A program made the translations under genes and the position numbers. The notes under the pieces were generated by a model, which saw only the letters and a program-made list of their open reading frames with translations, was not told the origin of the DNA and did not search any database. Below are positions 25,918 to 37,390 of a stretch of 64,000 nt of DNA, piece after piece (within the stretch, counting starts at the first letter, position 1; each line of letters starts with the position of its first letter). Source of the stretch: Carnegiea gigantea. Its lineage: Eukaryota > Streptophyta > Magnoliopsida > Caryophyllales > Cactaceae. The stretch lies in NCBI GenBank assembly GCA_029747015.1, contig JAKOGI010001544.1:124501-188500 (forward strand). The letters are read 5' to 3'.

Positions 25918-26290
25918 CGCAATACGGGAGTAAAGAATGGGTAAAAAGATATAGAAAATTAGAATATTTTGATATTGAAAATCTTTTGCATTTTTTATTA
26001 TTTTCGCAGCTTATTTTTAAGCATATTTTAATGTATCCAAAATAACGATATTTAGTGATATTTTATCAAAATTTAGTTTGCTAATCTATTAGGATAATAT
26101 TAAGTCAAATATTTTTTTTCCTTTCTAGTTTATATATTATCATTTAGGTTTTCCAATACTAGTTAGCCTCTTGATTATATAAACTTCTTATGTAGTCTGA
26201 AAAGGCAGATTATGAATAAGAATCGATATTAAATTAAAGTAAAAGTTCTTATGTGAATTTTATCAGTGTGTTAATTTGGTATTAGAGCCT
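25918..26290 (+). repeat. LTR copy A with primer-binding site, plus orientation
   Basis: It begins at a decayed TG (CGCAATACGGGAGTAAAG) and matches the reverse complement of copy C (26732-27107) over most of its length. It is followed by TGGTATTAGAGC at 26277-26288, the initiator Met-tRNA primer site with one change. Its last 40-50 LTR bases are partly deleted compared with copies B and C. Confidence 0.75.
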
Positions 26291-26361
26291 GTGATCTTTG
26301 CCGCTACCTTGGTATTTTCTTTTTCTTTTTTTTCTGTATGAACGCTCTGATACCGAATTGA

Positions 26362-26672
26362 TGTATGACGCTCTAAGAGCAATTCCTACACTGAGAAAAA
26401 ATTCACACAAGAATTCTCGAATACTCAATATTTTAATTCAATTCAAGTCTACCTCCTAATACATAACAAAAGAGTTTAAATAGATGACAAAGCTAAAACA
26501 TTAAGGAAACAAATAGAGACCTAATCTAAGAGATATTATTCTCTACCTAAAAGAATAAACGAAAAGACAGTATTCCTAAAAGGTGACCTATGAGGATAAA
26601 AATACTTCATATATGCTAATATTAAGACATACCCATGTCTTCTTAATTCTCCTTTATCCTTATCCTACGTCA
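26362..26672 (-). repeat. LTR copy B, minus orientation, divergent U3
   Basis: In minus sense it runs TGACGTAGG to AGCGTCATACA and is followed by GGTATCAGAGC (26344-26354). The last 60 bases match copy C, while the upstream two thirds do not. The two therefore share U5 and primer site but differ in U3. Confidence 0.6.
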
Positions 26673-26713
26673 TTAAGGAAAAGACAATACCAAGGCAGCG
26701 GCAAAGATTGCAC

Positions 26714-26725
26714 GCTCTGATGCCA
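26714..26725 (-). promoter_or_regulatory. Primer-binding site after LTR copy C
   Basis: TGGCATCAGAGC on the minus strand is complementary to the initiator Met-tRNA 3' end with one change. It lies 6 bases beyond the LTR end. Confidence 0.7.
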
Positions 26726-26731
26726 AATTGA

Positions 26732-27107
26732 TGTAGAACGTTCTAAGAGCAATTCCTACACCAAGAAAATTCACAAGAACTTTCATTTTAATTCAATATC
26801 AATTCTTATTCATAATTTGCCTTCTCCAATTACATAAAGGAGTTTACATAATCAAGAGGCTAACTAGTATTAGGAAATCTAAATGATAATATATAAATTG
26901 GAAAGGATAAAAATATATAACCTAATATTATCTCAATAGATTAGCAAACTAAATCTTGATAAAATATCACTAAATATCGTTATTTTGAATATATTAAAAT
27001 ATGCTTAAAAATAACCTACGAAAATAATAAAAAATACAAAAGATTTTCAATATCAAAATATTGTAATTTTTTGTATATTTTTACCCATTCTTTACTCCCG
27101 TACTACA
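26732..27107 (-). repeat. LTR copy C, minus orientation
   Basis: 376 bp, TGTAGTACGGG to GTTCTACA in minus sense. With copy A it forms an inverted repeat with arms of about 370-400 bp around a 440-bp spacer. Confidence 0.75.
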
Positions 27108-27710
27108 TTAGTCAAGGTATCCTCTAAATGAACATTAAATCAGTTTTTGGAGTTTGAGTAAGGAAGAATAAAAGTTTAGGCCCTATTTCGCACCAGGTTT
27201 GCAATGTACGTAGAAATTTAGGACACAAAGGTTGAGTTTAATGAGACATAGCTCAACAGCCGTGGAACCTTTTGCTATGAAGCCAAACCCACCTATTTTC
27301 ATGTGAATTAACTTTCGTCAAACTTGGACTCGTTTAACTCGACATATGCAGGAAAAACTCCAGATAGTGAAAGTTGCTAGCACATGTGCCCAGATGAGAT
27401 TTCGTCTAAGCGCTTTGCGTCCAATTTTATCCCATTTTGGGTGTTTCTTAGTTTGAAAATTAGGCCGAAATGTCATCAAGATGGCATAAAATTATGGAAT
27501 TTTCACTGCAAGGAGCATATTTATCCAGCCAATTCTTTTTATCATCAAGAACATCTAAATGAGATTTACCTATTTCAATTTGAAATGTCAAGCATAGGTT
27601 AGTTTTTCAGGTTATGCAAGCTTGTTGCCCGTAAGTTTATTTTGACTTCCACTGATTTTAGCTAGCTATATTAGCCATTGGGAGAAGTTATAGTCAGACA
27701 TGGTAAATGG
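27108..27710. other. Unassigned stretch
   Basis: No gene or repeat recognised. Confidence 0.4.
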
Positions 27711-27985
27711 GTCATTCGATTCGGCTACGGGTCGGATCAAGTTTGGGTCGGGTCATGTTCGGGTTAAGTGACATTTCGGGTCGCTTCGGCTCGGGTCGCT
27801 TCGGGTCAATTAATTTTTGGTCAAATATGCTTGTCATGCGAAAACAAGCAACTTCATGGAAAATTTCGGGTCATGTATGGTTCGGTTTAGGTCAATTCGG
27901 ATTTCGGGTCCACTTTCGGGTAAGCATATTTTAGATGTCGGGTTGGGTAAGGGTCCAGGTCGTTCGGTTCGGGTTTCGGGTTTCG
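27711..27985. repeat. GGGTC/CGGGTT-rich degenerate repeat
   Basis: The words GGGTC, TCGGGT and TTCGGG recur more than 15 times. Open frames rich in Gly/Ser/Arg/Phe here are products of this repetition. Similar tracts lie at 54.7-55.4 and 61.4-62.5 kb. Confidence 0.85.
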
Positions 27986-28766
27986 GCTCTGTTTTGCTAG
28001 ATGTAGTTATAGTTGGCTTATAAAAGGCCTCCTAGCTCTTGTTGTAACCTATAGAGTATAATGGAAAGAAAATTAACCTTGTGAGCTGTCTTTCTAAAAA
28101 TTGAAATTTTGTTCTATGTATCCTTGAGTGTTGGTGAATTTGCGTAACTTTAGTTTAGAGCAGTGATGCTTTCAATCAGCTCATTGATGACATCCTAAGC
28201 TCCATTGTTGGCTTAGCAGTTAGATCAAGTCATATTCTTTGAAAGCTAAACAGAAAAACACAAAAACAGGATGTATATTTTTTAGCCCTATCATGCTTCA
28301 CAATCACTGGGATGTAGAGCCAATAACCGAAAGTTTAGAACTAGTCGAAGACAATCATGTTCTTTTTCTTTCTTTCTTTTAAAGACGCATATAAAGACTG
28401 AATCAGGTGGAAAAATAGCCACACATACAGATTTTATAGCAACATACAAAAATTTTACCAATTGACTAATGCTTACGTGCCTTATATGAAAGCTGCTAAC
28501 TTGAAAAAAATAAAATGAAATAAGACCTGATTACGTTCAATCCCGGCCGCTATCTTGTTCACCTAGATTCTAAAATTTTTATGTACATTTGCAGAAACGA
28601 GCTAATATCATTTTCTAGAATTCAGGCAGAAGAATAAGAAGCAGAACTTCACTGCATTCACTTGAACAAAATCAACAAACAACAATTCCTTGGGCTCTTC
28701 CCAGAATAGGACACTAACTTCCTATACATCAAATTTGGATGCCTAGCAAACTCTTGGTACTATCTC
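27986..28766. other. Unassigned stretch downstream of the kinase pseudogene
   Basis: No coding or repeat signature recognised. Confidence 0.4.
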
Positions 28767-29035
28767 TGTTATCAGAGTATAAAGCTATTCCTGAGCCATC
28801 AACCATTAGTTTAAGCTTTTGGTTGAGTTAGTTCTTGAATATGATATCAGAGACTTTCTGACCGAGATGTCTCAATCTCGAATTTCAGCAGCTCCCATAT
28901 TGATTTATTGGGCAAGGCAGGAGAGCCTTTGCAGCATCCACACTTCAAGCTTAAAGGGCATTAGCATGAGGGGCGTGTTAGAGTGGGCTGTCAACCATTA
29001 GGGTTAAGCTTTTGGATGAAATTGGTTCTTGAACA
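28767..29035 (+). mobile_element. Very small LTR retrotransposon (SMART/TRIM-like), about 270 bp
   Basis: The left LTR (28767-28841) runs TGTTATCAGAG to TTCTTGAATA. The right LTR (28976-29035) runs TGTTAGAGTGGG to TTCTTGAACA. They share CAACCATTAG and TTAAGCTTTTGG blocks. TGATATCAGAGA at 28842-28853 is a two-mismatch initiator Met-tRNA primer site. A GCATGAGGGGCG purine-rich tract precedes the right LTR. Flanks ATCTC and ATCTG suggest a near-complete TSD. No coding capacity fits in the 120-bp interior. Confidence 0.7.
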
Positions 29036-29068
29036 TCTGTTCTTAAATAATCGCTGACTCAGCAACTC

Positions 29069-30274
29069 TTAGCCTCTCAAATCACCCAGATCATTCGATA
29101 ATCTTTTACACATCTGCATTTGCAAATTCAATAATCCAATTTCATTAGCTGTATGATTGTTTGAAAATGGAAATGAATATGAGAACACTATATTCTCTGT
29201 GTTATGATGCTAGCATACCTGACAGTAAACTGAAGAATCTCCAAAAGACTTCCTTAGTTCAACCATGCATAATGAAGGACTAATCTTGAAGACCTGAAAT
29301 ATAATGGAAAGATAAGAGTGCTAATAGTTAGGCTCGAAAGAATGTTTCAACTTATCATCCTGCAGGCACAAAGTTAGACTTCATAAACAAAGTTCGAGTT
29401 GGCTCCAAGTGTAGGTAGACCCTCCCCCCACCCCCCCGCCCAAAAAAAAAGAAATAAAGGATGCTATCAAGTAACTATCCTAGCACAGCTATGACAGAAA
29501 GGCTTTGGGGACTCCCCTGACGAATCTGCTCATGCACAACTTTTAGCTGAAAGCAAAGATCATGTGAAGTGTTGAGGGCCAGCATGTGAGTGCGATGATA
29601 TACAATCTTAATTGCTCAACCAGATACAACCAATGAAACGATTTTTCCTTACCTGTCCATTTTTCTTTTGAACATGATATCCCATTCGTGTCACAATGTT
29701 CTCAATCCTTGCTAGCAACTTTTTGTGAGCAAGGTTGGATGTAAACCTAATCTTCCTCTCTGAAACATCCTGTAATCATACAAACACAAATCAAAGACTA
29801 TTATGTTTAAGTTCTTCTGGTAATCTTTTGATCTTTTAAGTCTCACCAAGCAAACCCACCTCTCGCACAAAAAACCCAGAAAGGTCAAGGAATGAGGACA
29901 TTCCAATTAGTTGAAAGACATTGCTAAGCACTTGGAAGCAAGGAGCATTTTCATCGTCTGAATGCTGCAAAAACATTTACAAGGATAGGAAATTTCAGTT
30001 GTTTGGAAACATGAAGACATGCAGATATGTATTTGCAAAAGCAAAATAAATCCTCTCTCGTTACCACTTCATTTATTGAGCAGGCTTCGTCAATGTCCAC
30101 TTTATCTTCGCCATCACCGAGAGTTGCAGGAGTATATACTTTCCTAAAACACTCACCTGCTTTAATCTCTGATATTGGAATTCGTGTAATGGGGTTGGGA
30201 TCGGGAATCCTCTTGATCATTCTCTGTGCACTAGGAGAGAGCCACTTTGGTATGTAAACATTTCCACGGGTGAT
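29069..30274 (-). pseudogene. C-terminal exons of the CIPK pseudogene
   Basis: Six exons are readable, in order. 30065-30274: end of the kinase C-lobe, PKWLSPSAQRMIKR and DPNPITRIPISEIKA. 29860-29964: NAF region, NVFQLIGMSSFLDLSGFF, with Ala replaced by Val. 29653-29769: DVSERKIRFTSN to MGYHVQKKNGQ, the phosphatase-interaction region. 29484-29546: LKVVHEQIRQ to SLSVIAV. 29219-29293: VFKISPSLCMVELRKSFG. 29069-29113: MCKRLSNDLGDLRG and stop. Introns have GT and AG borders, except that the donor after 29484 is not GT. Exon lengths are multiples of three and no internal stop is present. The promoter and kinase core are separated by more than 13 kb of retrotransposon, so a normal transcript is unlikely. 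Confidence 0.88.
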
Positions 30275-30318
30275 CTGAATCCTCAAAAGAATTAGAATTT
30301 CATTATACTAATTTAACA

Positions 30319-30615
30319 TGTTAGACAAAAAGGACTGACCTACAATGCGAAATTATCTGTCGAAAATAGCCCACGTCGATCTAGATGTGAGGCGGCTACT
30401 AGAGTCACTTTTAGGGTTCACATCCTAGACCCAAAACCCCGGTGGATGGTTAGGCAGCCGTGAGAGGGGAGGGGAGAGTATGTGATTCCTGTGTCACCTG
30501 TATAACTCTAATTGATCCTCTGAAACCTCCTTATATAGGTTGGGAGAACAATAAGGGAAGTCGTCCTAAGCGGCCTTACTGGCCGTCGGGCCTAAAACAT
30601 TAGGCCTGGCCAACG
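30319..30615 (-). repeat. 3' LTR of Copia-1
   Basis: 297 bp. In element sense it begins near CGTTGGCCAGGCC (mutated TG) after a GAGTGGGAG purine tract and ends TGTCTAACA. It contains a TATATAAGGAGG-type box near 30530 and pairs with 43558-43854. Confidence 0.88.
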
Positions 30616-31529
30616 GCTCCCACTCGGCCATATAGGCCACAAAACGCATGCTCTCCATAAATCACAACTCATCACGTTTCATACCAGGAATAGGACGTGT
30701 GATTGAAAAGTAACAAGTAGTGCTATATTAAGTTACCATCTAACTAACATAGCACTTTCACGAAATGTGGTACCCCAAATCATCCTGAACATCACCAGTG
30801 GCATCTCCAATCCCTTATTCCATGATATATCATATGATTATATACTTAATATAATCACCCGGGCTGATATTGGTGATGATTGATAGATTTTTTCTTAAAC
30901 ACTCATGATGTAGCATCTTAGCCTAATTGCTTTCCTAATATGTTCTCGTTGAACCGTATACATCATAGCCTTTAAGAAACATATTAAAGTAGCAATATCA
31001 AGCTTTGACTTCGTATCATAGCTTTAAGTCAAAGGGTCATCGTCCATAGGGTCACACAGTGACAGAAGATAGGGAGGTCAATTATCACTCCGTGTATGGT
31101 CGTCTTTTAAGCACACATAATATGAGATGTGTGTCATGACATAGCTCCCACTCAACTGGGTTCATCACTCTATATGCCATGAGAATCGCCAGTCTAGATT
31201 TTCATCCAAAAAATCTAACCTGAGTCACTAGATTAACATACTAAATGTCAATCTTGACACTCTAGATTCGGCTTTCTAAGGCTTTAATATGAAATCATAA
31301 CTCATATTCGACTCCCTCGAGTCTCATCTTAGACTCACTAAGGCAACTATATCTTATCACATTCATACACTTCCTGTAAGAGTAATCAATATTGGACACT
31401 CAGTGCCAATGTGATTCAGTCTCATCCTGCCCGCTACTCAAGTGTCAGGGCGATTGCCTGTGTGACTAGGCCAATAAGAAGCCTGTGACATTTTAATATG
31501 CTTAATGCACAACAATAATTTATGAGCAT
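30616..31529 (-). other. 3' untranslated region of Copia-1
   Basis: Non-coding DNA between the RNase H stop and the LTR. The same sequence, inverted, follows RNase H in Copia-2 (59447-60357), so it belongs to the family and is not host DNA. Confidence 0.75.
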
Positions 31530-32757
31530 TTTGCTCATTGTAAAAGAATCTTGGCCATCACATGACAAGATATGTCCCGAAACTGAATCTTGCGAATTCT
31601 TAGACTCAACATATGACTTTTGAATGTGTCACTAGGAATAAGGTTAGTCAAAAGGGACCCAAACACCTTCTTGGTATACATATACTTCATGGCAATGTCT
31701 TTTGTTTCTATGACGACATACAATCTGCCTCCATAGCTAACATTGTTGTGCAGTTTTTGTTTCTTACTGCATCATGACATGGCTCTCCTATCCACGGTGA
31801 AGGCATGTCCTAAGGTTAACTTAGACTCTTCCGAGTCACCACCTCAATCGACATTTTGCGGATCCTCTCAACTTGAGATCTTCCCCTAATAGCATAGGAC
31901 TAAGTTAGCTGTACCATGAAGGTATCGCTCGACTCTCTTGACGGCTTGCTAATGAGCTTATCCTGGGTTGCTTTGGTAACGACTCATCAAACCAACCGCA
32001 AAGCAAATGTCTTGCCTTGTACATAACATAGCGTACATTAGGCTTCCTACGGCACTAGCGTAAGGGGTATTGCACATGGGCTCCTTTACTTTGTCTGTTT
32101 TTGGGCATTGGTCGAGCCTTAAGGTTAAACCCTTCTCAGCTGGAGCGTCTACGGGCTTGGAATAATGCATGTGGGATCGTTCTAAGACTTTCTTGGTATA
32201 TGCCTCCTGGCTCGTACCTAAAAGCTTCTTAGGATGATTCCTTAGTATTTCCACGCCTAGGACATACTTGGCTTCACCCATAACCTTCATCTCAAAGACA
32301 GAAGACAACCACTTCTTAGTGGCTTCGATCATCTCCAAGTTGTTCCTAGCTAGTAGTATGTCAACGTGTAGGGTAAGGAACATAATCCTTCCAGTTGATA
32401 TTTTGACATACACACAGTAGTCTTCCGAAACCATAGATAGGCCAAACGAGGTTATAGTTTCATGGAATCTTAAGTACCAAGATCTGGAAGACTACTTAAG
32501 ACTGTATATGGACCTTGTCCTCTTGTCCCTTTGATACAAAACAAATGGGCTGGTCCATATAGATATCTTTCTCAAGGCTACCACTGGGGAAAGTAGTCTT
32601 TATATCCATTTGAAGCAACTCTAGGTCCAAATGGGCAACCATGGCTAGGAGTAGGCGAATAGAGGCAAATCTCACCATAGGAGAAAATGTCTCTTCATAG
32701 TCTACACCCTCAATTTGTGTAAACCCTTTCGCCACTAAACGGGCTTTGAACTTATCG
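31530..32757 (-). pseudogene. Copia-1 RT (C-terminal part) and RNase H
   Basis: In minus sense RT begins after the CACTA insertion with [18 protein letters not shown] and [15 protein letters not shown]. It continues across a frameshift near 32.44-32.50 kb to LTLHVDILLARNN. The catalytic YVDD is altered and short of one Asp. Then come KYVLGVEILR and GSLMYAMLCTRQDICFAVG. The RNase H end at about 31530-31720 reads ETKDIAMKYMYTKKVFGS and SHMLSLRIRKIQ. An in-frame stop separates RT from the RNase H tail. The product cannot be active. Confidence 0.9.
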
Positions 32758-32760
32758 ATT

Positions 32761-33055
32761 CACCACCAAAAAGGTTACCTCCCTCCACATTTAATTTTGC
32801 TAATAACCACACTTATAAGTGTAGAAATAGCAATTAGCCACACTTAGACTAAATGTGGGGAGGTTAAGTGTGTGGAAGTGTTCTCCACACTTAATGGAAA
32901 TGCGGGTAGAGCTATATTTCCTACACTTATAAATGCGGAGTAAGTACTAATTGCCCACAATTTATGTGTGGCCATTTTACGCTTTACCCACTTTGGAATA
33001 TGCAAGAAGTCATAGTTTTTCCCACACTTAAAAGTGTTGCTAGTGTTGTTTTAGT
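32761..33055. repeat. Left subterminal repeats of the CACTA element
   Basis: The words CCACACTTA, AAGTGTGG, CTACACTTATAA and related forms recur in both orientations, as in the transposase-binding subterminal arrays of plant CACTA elements. Matching words (ATTAAGTGTTGTGGGG) occur near the right end at about 38574. Confidence 0.7.
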
Positions 33056-33590
33056 TTTTTAAAAAATAATGATGGTAATTAATATAAAACTTATAAAGTT
33101 AAAAATAGAACAATTGTATACAATTGTTCTTTTTTTTTAATTAACAAGTTTTATACTAATTACCAGCGTACATCATCCTACATAAATGAATAAAATAAAC
33201 AAACCAGTAAATTAAAGTAGATCAAGCATCAATTAAATAAATTACTCATTAGTGCCTTAAAAAAATTAATTGCAGACATATCAACAAAGACTAAGGTAAT
33301 CAAAACTAAATATTCTTGCAATGTTTTGAATCCACCCTGCTAATTTTTTTTATGTAGGTAGCTAATTGAATATTTTATACTACCTAAAACTACAGTTTGA
33401 AAACATGCCTAACATCCAAGTAGAATATATAAAAAAAATCTCCATATTCGTTTTCTTCACCGAGAGATCTTAACTCTAGAAATGCAACCTGTTAGACAAT
33501 TGAAACACACAAAAAAAATTGAATTCTTAGAAAAGATAAACAAAGAGATTAACTAAGATGTAGACTCAGCAGAATCAAGTTTAAAGACAC
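33056..33590. other. Non-coding interior of the CACTA element
   Basis: AT-rich. An inverted repeat around 33078-33165 pairs TAATTAATATAAAACTT with AAGTTTTATACTAATTA, with ACAATTGT words near the centre. Confidence 0.5.
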
Positions 33591-34172
33591 ACAATAGAGT
33601 TCAACCAACTATAGAACCACGACAGAGTTGAACCTGTAAGAATAGAACCACAAGCGAGTCCAACTAACAATATATAAGACCTAGGTGAGCTCAACTAACA
33701 ATAGAATTAACCAAAATTGAGTTCAACGGTACAACCACAACTGAGTTCAACCAACAATAGAACTGCAACCAAGTGAGTTCAACTGATAATATAATCCAAC
33801 CAAGTTCAACCAATAATAAAAACCCAAGTGAGTTAAACCAACAATAAAACCCAACTCAGTTCAACCAACAATAAAACCACTGGTTCAACCAACAGTAGAA
33901 CTGAATTGCATTCAACCAACAATAGAACCAATTGAGTGCAACCAATAATAAAATCCAATCGAGTTCAACCAACAATGGAACCCAAGTAAGTTCAACCAAC
34001 AATAGAACTCAACTGAGTTCAACCAATAATAAAACCATTAGTTCAACCAACAATAAAACTCAATTGAATTGAACCAACAATAGAACCAACTAAGTTCAAT
34101 CGATAATAGAATCCAACTGAGTTCAACCAAGAGTAGAACCCGAACTGAGTTTAACTAATAATAAAACTGTAA
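33590..34172. repeat. Degenerate minisatellite of about 27-35 bp units
   Basis: About twenty units built around GAGTTCAACCAACAATAGAA, followed by a variable CC(A/C)A(A/C)-type linker, run from about 33596 to 34165. Units vary in the linker more than in the core. It codes for nothing in any frame and lies wholly inside the CACTA element. Confidence 0.9.
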
Positions 34173-34199
34173 ATGAAAATGAATAGCATACTCTTACCA

Positions 34200-34500
34200 G
34201 GTTGCTGAAGAGTAGCGAACAACTTTTCGTAGAGAATCCTACTCAATAAGTCCTTGTCTACCTTCTTTTTACCTCAATATAGGCCTATAATAAATGACAT
34301 TTTATTTCTAGACTTAGTTAATCCACAGTAAATGATAAATCAAACCTTAAATGTAAGAATATACAAACATTCTTATACCATGCCACCTAGAAAACAATGA
34401 GCAAACTCTCTTCTCTTTGGATTCTTGAAACTTCGCACTATGTCTGAATTTTCCTCGATCACCTTATCAACTAGCTTTTCTATCTCAGCATGACCACAAT
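34200..34500 (-). pseudogene. Possible captured exons resembling a GatB C-terminus
   Basis: On the minus strand 34378-34497 reads NCGHAEIEKLVDKVIEENSD then FLGGMV. About 110 bases on, a second block near 34205-34255 reads GKKKVDKDLLSRILYEKLF. The order and wording recall the C-terminal YqeY-like domain of the amidotransferase subunit GatB (IEK-VDKVI-EN, then a GK-x-x-x-LL-x-x-LxEKL tail). An intron-like gap separates the blocks. CACTA elements are known to pick up host exons. The assignment is from recall only; it could instead be a decayed transposase piece. Confidence 0.35.
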
Positions 34501-35040
34501 TAAGATTCATTCAAATGAAATCATTCGGTGAGGATACTTGAAGTAAGAAGACAACGAAAATAGAGGGGAACACAAATGTAAAATCTGTCCATGCATGATG
34601 AATTGCTTCAGAACATTAATCAACATATCCTTGAAACTTGTTGATAAACCAGTTTATTTGGAGTTTGACATAAATATTGTAAATATAAAGCATCCAAGCT
34701 CAATAAGTATATCACATATTCTGTTATTTTTCTGAAAAAGTAGCCTGAAAGTACAGATTACCTAGAAATACTTATTTCATAGCTATATTCTTGATATGGA
34801 AATCTCATTCTTGAGAAAGTGAATTAGTGAATAACCAATTATAAGGCATGAAAGAAGCATACCCCCCCCAAAAAACTCTAAGGGTAAATTTTGTCTTTTT
34901 TATTTCGCGGATACGTCATTATATCTACACCTATTTCTAATTTATTTTATGATTTTTCATGTTTTGAAAGTTGTATGCGGTCAGACTATTTTTAAATTAT
35001 AAACTCTAGTTTTACATCTAAATAATCTTTCTAATTTATA

Positions 35041-37390
35041 TTATGATAAGAAGTGTACCACAATCAAATAGAAGGTTCAATTTGAATGGCAACCTATCTT
35101 TTGTACTAAATGTATTGGGTTGGATCATGCTGCTACTGAATGTGACCAAGTGAAACATCAAAAGGCCCAAAGATAAAGGAAAAGAAAGCAACAAAAAGTA
35201 TGGAGATAGGAGACAAATACTGTATACCAAGAGCTCATCAAAAACCATCTCAACTTAAGATAGGCATATAGTATAGCTAAATAATTTATCAAAGACACAA
35301 GGGGAGGAATGGGCTGTTGTAAGAACTCAAAGGCCAATTCAGCTAGTGGCTAATTGTATATCAAGTGAGGTACTTGTTCAAGCTGCACATAACTCCTTCA
35401 GTATACTTGAGCAAGTGCTTGGGGGGAGTGAGATTATGATGATATCATTTGAGGGGCAGAGGGATGTAGATACGGACCCACCCCCATGACGTTGCTTATC
35501 TAGAATCTTAGGGCCCTTAACAAGGCTCTAAGGCAGAGAGAGGTCAAAAAACTACTCCTAAAGCATAAAGTTGGGATAGTGGGGCTGGTTGAGACTAAAA
35601 GCAGACTTACAAAAGTCATACATATAGCAAGGAGGCTTACACCGCATTGGAATGTTGTTATAAATGCTGCTATTTGTAGTAGAAAGTAGAATTGTGGCTG
35701 TTGTAGAACATAACTATAGCGAATGTGCAGATAACCCATCTTCGTGAACAGTATGTATACAGCAAGATTAAATTAGGGATGGCTGAGTTTACATTTTCAC
35801 TCATCTATTTAGCAGTACATAGGCAGCACTATGGGATATCCTTTATGGATGGTAGATCATAGGGCCTTAGCTCATTATTGGAGATTTAAATGCAATACTG
35901 CACCTAGATAAGAGATTGCCAAGAGATGGGTTGGATTATTATCTAGAGTGTGAGTTACAAACTATCTTTGCCATCATTAGATTAATTGATATTCGAGCAG
36001 TGGGAAATGAATTTACATGGTACAACAGACACAAGTAACTGAATCTAGAGTGTACACTCAGTTGGAGAAGGCAGTTGAAAATGTGGATTGGATGCTCACT
36101 CACTCAATGGAATAGGCCCACATCCTCCATACAAAGGCATCTGATTATTCTTAACTCATCTTCTTGATGAGGGAAGATATAAATCAAGGCAAGAAGCCTT
36201 TTAGATTTTTCAATGTGTGGACTGAGCACTCTAACTTCAAACAAATAGTACAAAATGCATGGCCGGTCCAAGTGAAAGGCCGCAACAGTTTTAAACTCTA
36301 GAATAAAGTGAAGCATATGCAACTTCGGTAAAGATCTTAGGCAAAATAAGTTTCTTTAAAGTTAGCCAACAGATTGCTACTACAAATGCTAAATAGATAA
36401 CATTCAAAGAACGCTACAAAATGAGCTATTCAAATAGGGGTTGATTATAAAAGGGCTGTTGCTGCTTGAGCAGATACATAAGCTCACTGAGATTGACGGA
36501 AAAAGATACTTAAATAAAAATTAAAGCAAACATCGATTACAGTTGGAGATGCAAACACCAAGTTCTTCTATGCGAGTCTAAAGGCAAGGAGAGCACACAT
36601 AAAAGTTACACATATAATAACAGAGACAAGGGCTCTAATCCAAGACCAATAGCAGATAAGGGACATGTTTGGTAACTTCTTTATTGGGATGATGGGCTCT
36701 TGTCAAGAGGAGATGCAAATGTTTGATCCTATTGCAATCTAAAAGGGCAAAAGAGTTACTATTGCACAACAAACACGGCTATGCAAATCAGTAACTGAGA
36801 TCAAAGCCGGAGTATAAGAAATTGGTGAAGATAAATCCCTATGAATTAATGGCTATATCTTTACTTTCTATAAGAATGCTTGGGACACTGTGGGAAATGA
36901 AGTTGTGGGTATTGTAATGGAATTCATAAGCAGTAGTAGAATGTTGACAAGCATAAACTGCAACACCATTACCCTTGTACTCAAGATACCATGCCCTATA
37001 CAGGTTGGTGATTTTAGACCTATTATGTTTTGTATAGTTCTTTATAAATTTACATCAAAGGTGCTTCCTAATAGGTTTAAAGTAGTGCTTCCAAGCAATG
37101 TGCGGCACGATATACTTTTATACCCATAACACACATTGGAGATAATATCATGCTAGCATATGAATTAGCAAAGTATTATGATAGAGCAAATGTTTCTCTA
37201 AGGTGTATTTTCAAAGAGGACCTTAGGAAAGCTTATGATTCTGTTGAGTGACCTTTTTTGAGCTAGACGATGATTGTTTTGAGCTTTCTTAAGATACTGA
37301 CAATTTCATTAATGGAACTATGTTTCTTGTGGAAAAAAACCTGTCCTTTACAAATTCTTAGCCCACTAATTTTCGTCAAAAATAGCTTCT
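35041..37390 (+). pseudogene. Degenerate L1-type LINE inside the CACTA element
   Basis: Blocks appear in LINE order. A CX2CX4HX4C zinc knuckle at about 35103-35150 (CTKCIGLDHAATEC) marks the end of ORF1. The endonuclease start is at 35505-35600 (ALNKALRQREVKKLL and GIVGLVETKS). RT lies at 36955-37255: TITLVLKIPCP, VGDFRPIMFCIVLYK, then DLRKAYDSVE after IGDNIMLAYELAK. Stops interrupt all of them. Similarity fades after about 37390, so the 3' end is missing or unreadable. This wording is that of plant L1 elements, distinct from the RTE copies in the same window. Confidence 0.8.

Noticed and set aside
27707..28023. Two overlapping frames of 68-75 residues
   Set aside because: They follow the GGGTC repeat; Gly/Arg/Phe bias is due to the repeat.
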